A stretch of DNA of 64,000 nucleotides from Bacteroidota bacterium (GTDB lineage Bacteria; Bacteroidota; Bacteroidia; AKYH767-A; 2013-40CM-41-45): contig JADKKE010000002.1 of assembly GCA_016720655.1 (NCBI GenBank), positions 1-64,000 on the forward strand, written 5' to 3'. The notes under the pieces are model-generated. The model did not search any database, was not told the origin of the DNA, and saw only the letters and a list, made by a program, of their open reading frames with translations. Below are positions 63,638 through 64,000 of the stretch, in pieces; within the stretch, counting starts at the first letter, position 1; the number at the start of each line of letters is the position of its first letter. The position numbers and the translations under genes were made by a program.

Positions 63638-64000
63638 ATGAAAGGAAAAAAAATTATCCTCGGAGTAAGTGGAAGCATCGCAGCGTATAAGTCTGCATTG
63701 CTCATACGGCTACTGGTTAAAGCCGGAGCTGAAGTGCAGGTAATTATGACCGGCTCAGCGAAGGACTTTATCACTCCTTTGACATTGTCTACACTTTCGA
63801 AGCGACCCGTTCTCTCTGATTATTTCGATCCTGCATCTGGCACATGGCACAACCATGTGGAACTGGGACTCTGGGCGGACTGCCCTGATTGTTGCACGGC
63901 TTGCAAATACACTTGCAAAATGGCAAATGGTATTTGTGATAACCTCTTACTCGCTGTGTATTTGTCGGCACGTTGCCCTGTCTTCATTGCACCTGCAATG
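63638..64000 (+). CDS. coaBC: CoaBC bifunctional protein, N-terminal part (cut by window end)
   Basis: CoaBC joins cysteine to phosphopantothenate and decarboxylates the product in coenzyme A synthesis. Only the first 121 codons of the flavoprotein (decarboxylase, CoaC) domain are present: KKIILGVSGSIAAYKSALLI, VIMTGSAKDFITPLTL, WHNHVELGLWAD, then MANGICDNLLLAVYLSARCP and VFIAPAM. The expected ALIVAPATANTLAK block between them reads CPDCCTACKYTCK instead. The neighbouring frame reads ALIVA..ANTLAK, so a one-base gain, a three-base loss and a one-base loss near 63879-63926 scramble it without changing the final frame. Confidence 0.88.
   Translation, partial: MKGKKIILGVSGSIAAYKSALLIRLLVKAGAEVQVIMTGSAKDFITPLTLSTLSKRPVLSDYFDPASGTWHNHVELGLWADCPDCCTACKYTCKMANGICDNLLLAVYLSARCPVFIAPAM

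Overview
The window reads as a chromosomal segment of a free-living or environmental Bacteroidota. Evidence: several secreted proteins end in type IX secretion (T9SS, Por) C-terminal sorting domains; -7 boxes of the TAnnTTTG type precede several genes; Shine-Dalgarno sequences are nearly absent; and family-typical genes occur (choice-of-anchor B protein, PD40/TPR proteins, a GT2 fused to a sugar-transferase-like membrane domain, an Hc1-like histone, BamD-rpoZ-coaBC order). No phage, plasmid, transposase, CRISPR or secondary-metabolite locus was found.

Layout. 1-1.24 kb: two broken T9SS-cargo genes. 1.3-8.5 kb (leftward): FAH-family hydrolase, DEDDh exonuclease, TPR/PD40 protein, 2-oxoacid dehydrogenase E2, GT2 fusion, recR. 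8.6-13.2 kb (rightward): sodium:solute symporter, LysM/RlpA-like protein, Ig/FN3 T9SS protein. 13.3-27 kb (leftward): inositol-monophosphatase family, Lgt, a 1719-residue secreted protein with a zincin-like site and ten Ig-like repeats, mtaB, an EEP-family protein, two rhomboids, mutL. 27.2-29.3 kb (rightward): TerB-like protein and papain-family peptidase. 29.3-30.8 kb: msrA embedded in AT-rich octamer-based repeats. 30.8-40.4 kb (leftward): small proteins, methyltransferase, nhaA, an RND efflux operon (adaptor, permease, TolC) and a PD40 protein. 40.6-50.3 kb: M13 peptidase, GNAT, fasciclin lipoprotein, tsaD, a large TamB. 50.3-51.2 kb: a gene-free block with hairpins. 51.3-57 kb: ribBA, GT4 glycosyltransferase, LptF/G, a conserved hypothetical, START-like protein, ICMT-type methyltransferase. 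57.1-57.8 kb: tRNA-Met followed by a hairpin repeat array containing a second copy of the tRNA 3' end. 57.9-64 kb: Hc1-like protein, alpha-oxoamine synthase (serine palmitoyltransferase-like), choice-of-anchor B T9SS protein, bamD, rpoZ and the start of coaBC.

Functional themes are envelope biogenesis (bamD, tamB, lgt, lptF/G, rlpA-like, glycosyltransferases, possible sphingolipid synthesis), secreted adhesin/protease-like proteins, and housekeeping (recR, mutL, mtaB, tsaD, ribBA, rpoZ, coaBC).

The most important property of the sequence is that at least eight genes are broken by single-base indels, often in short homopolymers, including the core gene rpoZ (two missing bases) and the conserved core of coaBC. 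This pattern fits uncorrected sequencing or assembly errors better than widespread gene decay. Broken genes are therefore annotated over their full reconstructed extent. The gene at 296-1235 has in-frame stops as well as shifts and looks like a real pseudogene. I see no clearly new multi-gene system; the most unusual structures are the repeat arrays at 30.1-30.7 kb and 57.2-57.8 kb and the hairpins near 50.9 kb.
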